Source: JBGAMH01 sp044222045 (GTDB lineage: Bacteria; Eisenbacteria; RBG-16-71-46). From it: a stretch of 7,544 nt of DNA. The stretch lies in NCBI GenBank assembly GCA_044222045.1, contig JBGAOB010000231.1, positions 1-7,544 on the forward strand, read 5' to 3'. Shown piece after piece: positions 6,152 through 7,544 of this stretch. The number at the start of each line of letters is the position of its first letter. Position 1 is the first letter of the stretch. The notes below the pieces were generated by a model. That model had not been told where the DNA came from. It made no database searches and saw nothing but the letters and a program-made list of their open reading frames with translations. A program made the translations under genes and the position numbers.

Positions 6152-6847
6152 TCAGCCCCGGCCCGCGTTCGCGTTGAGATCGTCGACGATGGCCACCAGC
6201 TGCAGGACATCGTCGACATCGTAGTCCGCTCCGGACTCCTTCGTGTCGAACGTGTCGCCGTAGCGGGCGAACACGGTCTTCATGCCCAGGCTGCGACCGC
6301 CGACCACGTCGCGCTCGGCCCAGTCGCCCACCATCATCGACTCTTCCGGCTGCACGCCGAGCCGCTTCAGCACTTCGCGGAACGGCGCCGGGCTCGGCTT
6401 GCGTTCGCCCGTGTCGTCGAACGTGACGACCGCGTCGAACACGTGCTGCAGCGACAGCGACACCAGTCGCTGCCACACCTGCAGCCGCGGCGCGTCACTG
6501 ACCACGCCCAGCCGGATGCCGCGCTTGGCCAGCTCGAGCAGCGTCATGTTGACGTGCGGGTACAGCACGAGCGCCGATTCGCGGGCCCGACGATACGCCA
6601 CGATGCCCGAAGCGAGGATCTTGGGATCCACCTGGCCGAACTCGCGCACCAGCAGCTCGTCGAACACGCGCTGGAACTCGAGCCCCTGCTCCTTGTAGAT
6701 CGCGTCCACGCGGCGGCGCAATTCCTCGCGCGGCAGCTGGAAGCCGGCGTCGATCATGCCGTCGATGGCGGCGACGATCGCGGCCTCCTTCATCTTCATG
6801 AAGTCGGTGAGCGTGTTGTCGAGGTCGAAGACGATCGCTCGGATCAA
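6152..6847 (-). CDS. HAD superfamily (subfamily IA) hydrolase, probable phosphatase
   Basis: Probable Mg-dependent phosphatase of 231 residues acting on a small phosphorylated substrate. All four HAD motifs are visible: motif I FDLDNT with nucleophile D8 and acid/base D10, motif II VVSDA with S117, motif III K150 in ERKPSP, and motif IV GDWAERD (174-180, Mg ligands D175 and D180). An alpha-helical C1 cap fills about residues 15-95. The cap (MIDAG, IYKEQG, FDELL, DPKI, IVAYRRAR) recalls the HAD-IA branch well known in archaea (TIGR02253-like); this is from memory. The start is TTG at 6847: GGAGAG lies 6 nt upstream, and the first downstream ATGs (codons 17 and 19) would delete the catalytic motif. 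It follows the zinc-ribbon gene by 24 nt and precedes the 113-residue protein gene by 42 nt, so it is an operon member. Substrate unknown. Confidence 0.93.
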   Translation of the reverse strand: MIRAIVFDLDNTLTDFMKMKEAAIVAAIDGMIDAGFQLPREELRRRVDAIYKEQGLEFQRVFDELLVREFGQVDPKILASGIVAYRRARESALVLYPHVNMTLLELAKRGIRLGVVSDAPRLQVWQRLVSLSLQHVFDAVVTFDDTGERKPSPAPFREVLKRLGVQPEESMMVGDWAERDVVGGRSLGMKTVFARYGDTFDTKESGADYDVDDVLQLVAIVDDLNANAGRG

Positions 6848-6853
6848 GCGGGG

Positions 6854-6859
6854 CTCTCC
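6854..6859 (-). promoter_or_regulatory. Shine-Dalgarno site supporting the TTG start of the HAD gene
   Basis: On the minus strand this reads GGAGAG, 6 nt before the TTG at 6847. Together with the position of the catalytic DLDNT motif it fixes the non-ATG start. Confidence 0.65.
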
Positions 6860-6871
6860 GGGCCGTGGAGG

Positions 6872-7066
6872 TCAGCGCGTCGAGGGGCCGATCGTGCGCC
6901 CCAGGCTGATCTCGCCGTTGTCGATGCGGACGTTGTATCCGCAGTTCGGACTGCTGCACACCCACGCCTTGTACTGAATCGGCGCGCCGTCGCGACCGTA
7001 GTCCGAGAGCGGAAGCAACACGCCCTTGCCACACTTCTGGCAGGTCGGAAAGCTCGTCACATCCAT
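6872..7066 (-). CDS. Small zinc-ribbon protein, 64 residues
   Basis: Tiny protein with four cysteines in a CxxC-x24-CxxxxC pattern (C9, C12, C37, C42), consistent with one structural zinc ribbon. The sequence between the knuckles (LLPLSDYGRDGAPIQYKAWVC) looks beta-rich and the second knuckle ends in GYNVRI, as in small ribbons of putative nucleic-acid-binding or regulatory proteins. No catalytic motif is visible and function is unknown. The ATG at 7066 is chosen because a very strong GGGGAGGGG (7073-7081) sits 6 nt upstream; an in-frame start at 7234 would add an Arg/Ala-rich extension lacking any recognisable domain. It is the first gene of the four-gene operon, 24 nt ahead of the HAD phosphatase. 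Confidence 0.85.
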   Translation of the reverse strand: MDVTSFPTCQKCGKGVLLPLSDYGRDGAPIQYKAWVCSSPNCGYNVRIDNGEISLGRTIGPSTR

Positions 7067-7244
7067 CCCAAACCCCTCCCCGTGCGCGCCTCGGAACCCG
7101 GCGGCTCTCGACGACGACGCGCCCGCGGATTCTAGAAGAGTGCGCAGTGCGCCGCGAGAGGATTGTCGGCCGGTCCGCCCGCGCGATGCAGTCGCACGTG
7201 CTCCGGACACCGGAGGGGGAACGACGGCGCGCATGCCGGCGTGT
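7067..7244. other. Leader and promoter gap ahead of the zinc-ribbon operon
   Basis: This 178-nt gap holds the strong ribosome site, a -10-like TAGAAT (minus strand, 7134-7129, 5/6 match) without a clear -35 at 16-19 nt, and a small inverted repeat, CTCCGG-aca-CCGGAG (7201-7215). The inverted repeat lies 30 nt after the stop of the upstream gene and may be a weak terminator. The operon promoter is probably here, but only the -10 is suggestive. Confidence 0.4.
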
Positions 7245-7544
7245 TCAGGCGGGCTTGCGCGCCCGTTCGGCCTCGCGCCGCCGGCGTTCCACGCGCTTCG
7301 CCTGGTCGCGCTGCCACTTCAGGAGCGGGGCCGGGCCGGGCTCGTAGCGCAGTTCCACGTCCCTCGCGTCGCCGCGCTCCGGCAACATCACGCCGAAGCC
7401 GTTCACGCGATCGAAGCCGGGTGTTCGCGGCGACAGGTGCCTGTCGCGCACGCCGGCGCGCACCCACTTCGCGTCGGCGGGCAGTGATTCGCACGCGAAT
7501 CGCCCCAGCGAGTCGGTGCGCATCACCACCGAGTCTCCGGCGCG
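7245..7544 (-). CDS. C-terminal part of a carboxypeptidase-regulatory-like domain protein, 5' end beyond window
   Basis: The frame is open to the right edge, so only the last 99 residues are seen. The segment VVMRTDSLGRFACESLPAD resembles the core of a carboxypeptidase-D regulatory-like (transthyretin-like) beta-sandwich, where a T-D-x-x-G-x-F strand is followed by a loop and the next strand (here KWVRAGVRD). A further beta stretch (ARDVELRYEPG) follows. The protein ends in a strongly basic, probably helical tail (KWQRDQAKRVERRRREAERARKP). Such beta domains usually occur in exported or outer-membrane proteins, so secretion is possible but the signal peptide would be outside the window. GTG and ATG codons at 7529-7521 could act as starts, but the domain-like sequence continues upstream of them without a stop. 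The domain call is tentative. Confidence 0.6.
   Translation of the reverse strand, partial: RAGDSVVMRTDSLGRFACESLPADAKWVRAGVRDRHLSPRTPGFDRVNGFGVMLPERGDARDVELRYEPGPAPLLKWQRDQAKRVERRRREAERARKPA

Noticed and set aside
5711..7135. 474-codon open frame on the plus strand
   Set aside because: Antisense to three operon genes; His/Val/Glu-rich composition is the reverse reading of the real genes and no ribosome site was noticed.
7067..7234. N-terminal extension of the zinc-ribbon gene to 7234
   Set aside because: The extension is Arg/Ala/Ser-rich and would translate through the exceptionally strong Shine-Dalgarno site before 7066 and the -10-like element.
1..7544. CRISPR array, tRNA/rRNA, transposon ends or phage genes
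   Set aside because: Looked for regular short repeats with unique spacers, cloverleaf or rRNA-like sequence, terminal inverted repeats and transposase/integrase motifs; none seen. The only regular repeats are the coding HAF units.

Overview
The window is GC-rich (by eye about 70%), densely coding bacterial DNA. The best taxonomic clue is the extracellular HAF-repeat protein. It ends in a YPNP-type, FlgD-Ig-like domain of the kind common in Candidatus Eisenbacteria, Gemmatimonadota and other FCB-related phyla. This is an inference from domain style, not a phylogeny.

Layout, left to right. (1) 1-1058, minus: an M24 metallopeptidase (Xaa-Pro aminopeptidase type), cut by the left edge, with a TTG start behind a perfect GGAGG. 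(2) 1059-1312: a non-coding gap holding a perfect 12-bp hairpin that probably ends the next gene. (3) 1313-2644, minus: a secreted protein with seven HAF-type repeats and a C-terminal sorting/Ig-like domain. (4) 2645-2898: a gap with a possible promoter whose spacer is a palindrome. (5) 2899-3585, minus: a rhomboid intramembrane serine protease. (6) 3586-3815: a divergent gap with a good sigma-70-type promoter for the next gene. (7) 3816-4139, plus: thioredoxin, the only plus-strand gene. (8) 4154-4192: a strong hairpin between convergent genes. (9) 4195-7066, minus: a compact four-gene operon read as zinc-ribbon protein, HAD phosphatase (TTG start), uncharacterised 113-residue protein, and bifunctional NAD(P)HX epimerase/dehydratase. 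(10) 7067-7244: a leader/promoter gap. (11) 7245-7544, minus: the C-terminal part of a protein with a carboxypeptidase-regulatory-like beta domain and a basic tail, cut by the right edge.

The operon is the most coherent unit. NAD(P)HX repair is metabolite damage control, and small HAD phosphatases often serve similar clean-up roles, so the unknown 113-residue protein and the zinc ribbon may belong to that setting. The other genes look like ordinary housekeeping or envelope functions. I saw no mobile element, CRISPR array, tRNA or rRNA, and no clear evidence of a novel defence or biosynthetic system. The main leads are the uncharacterised 113-residue protein, the HAF/FlgD-like surface protein and the palindromic promoter spacer.
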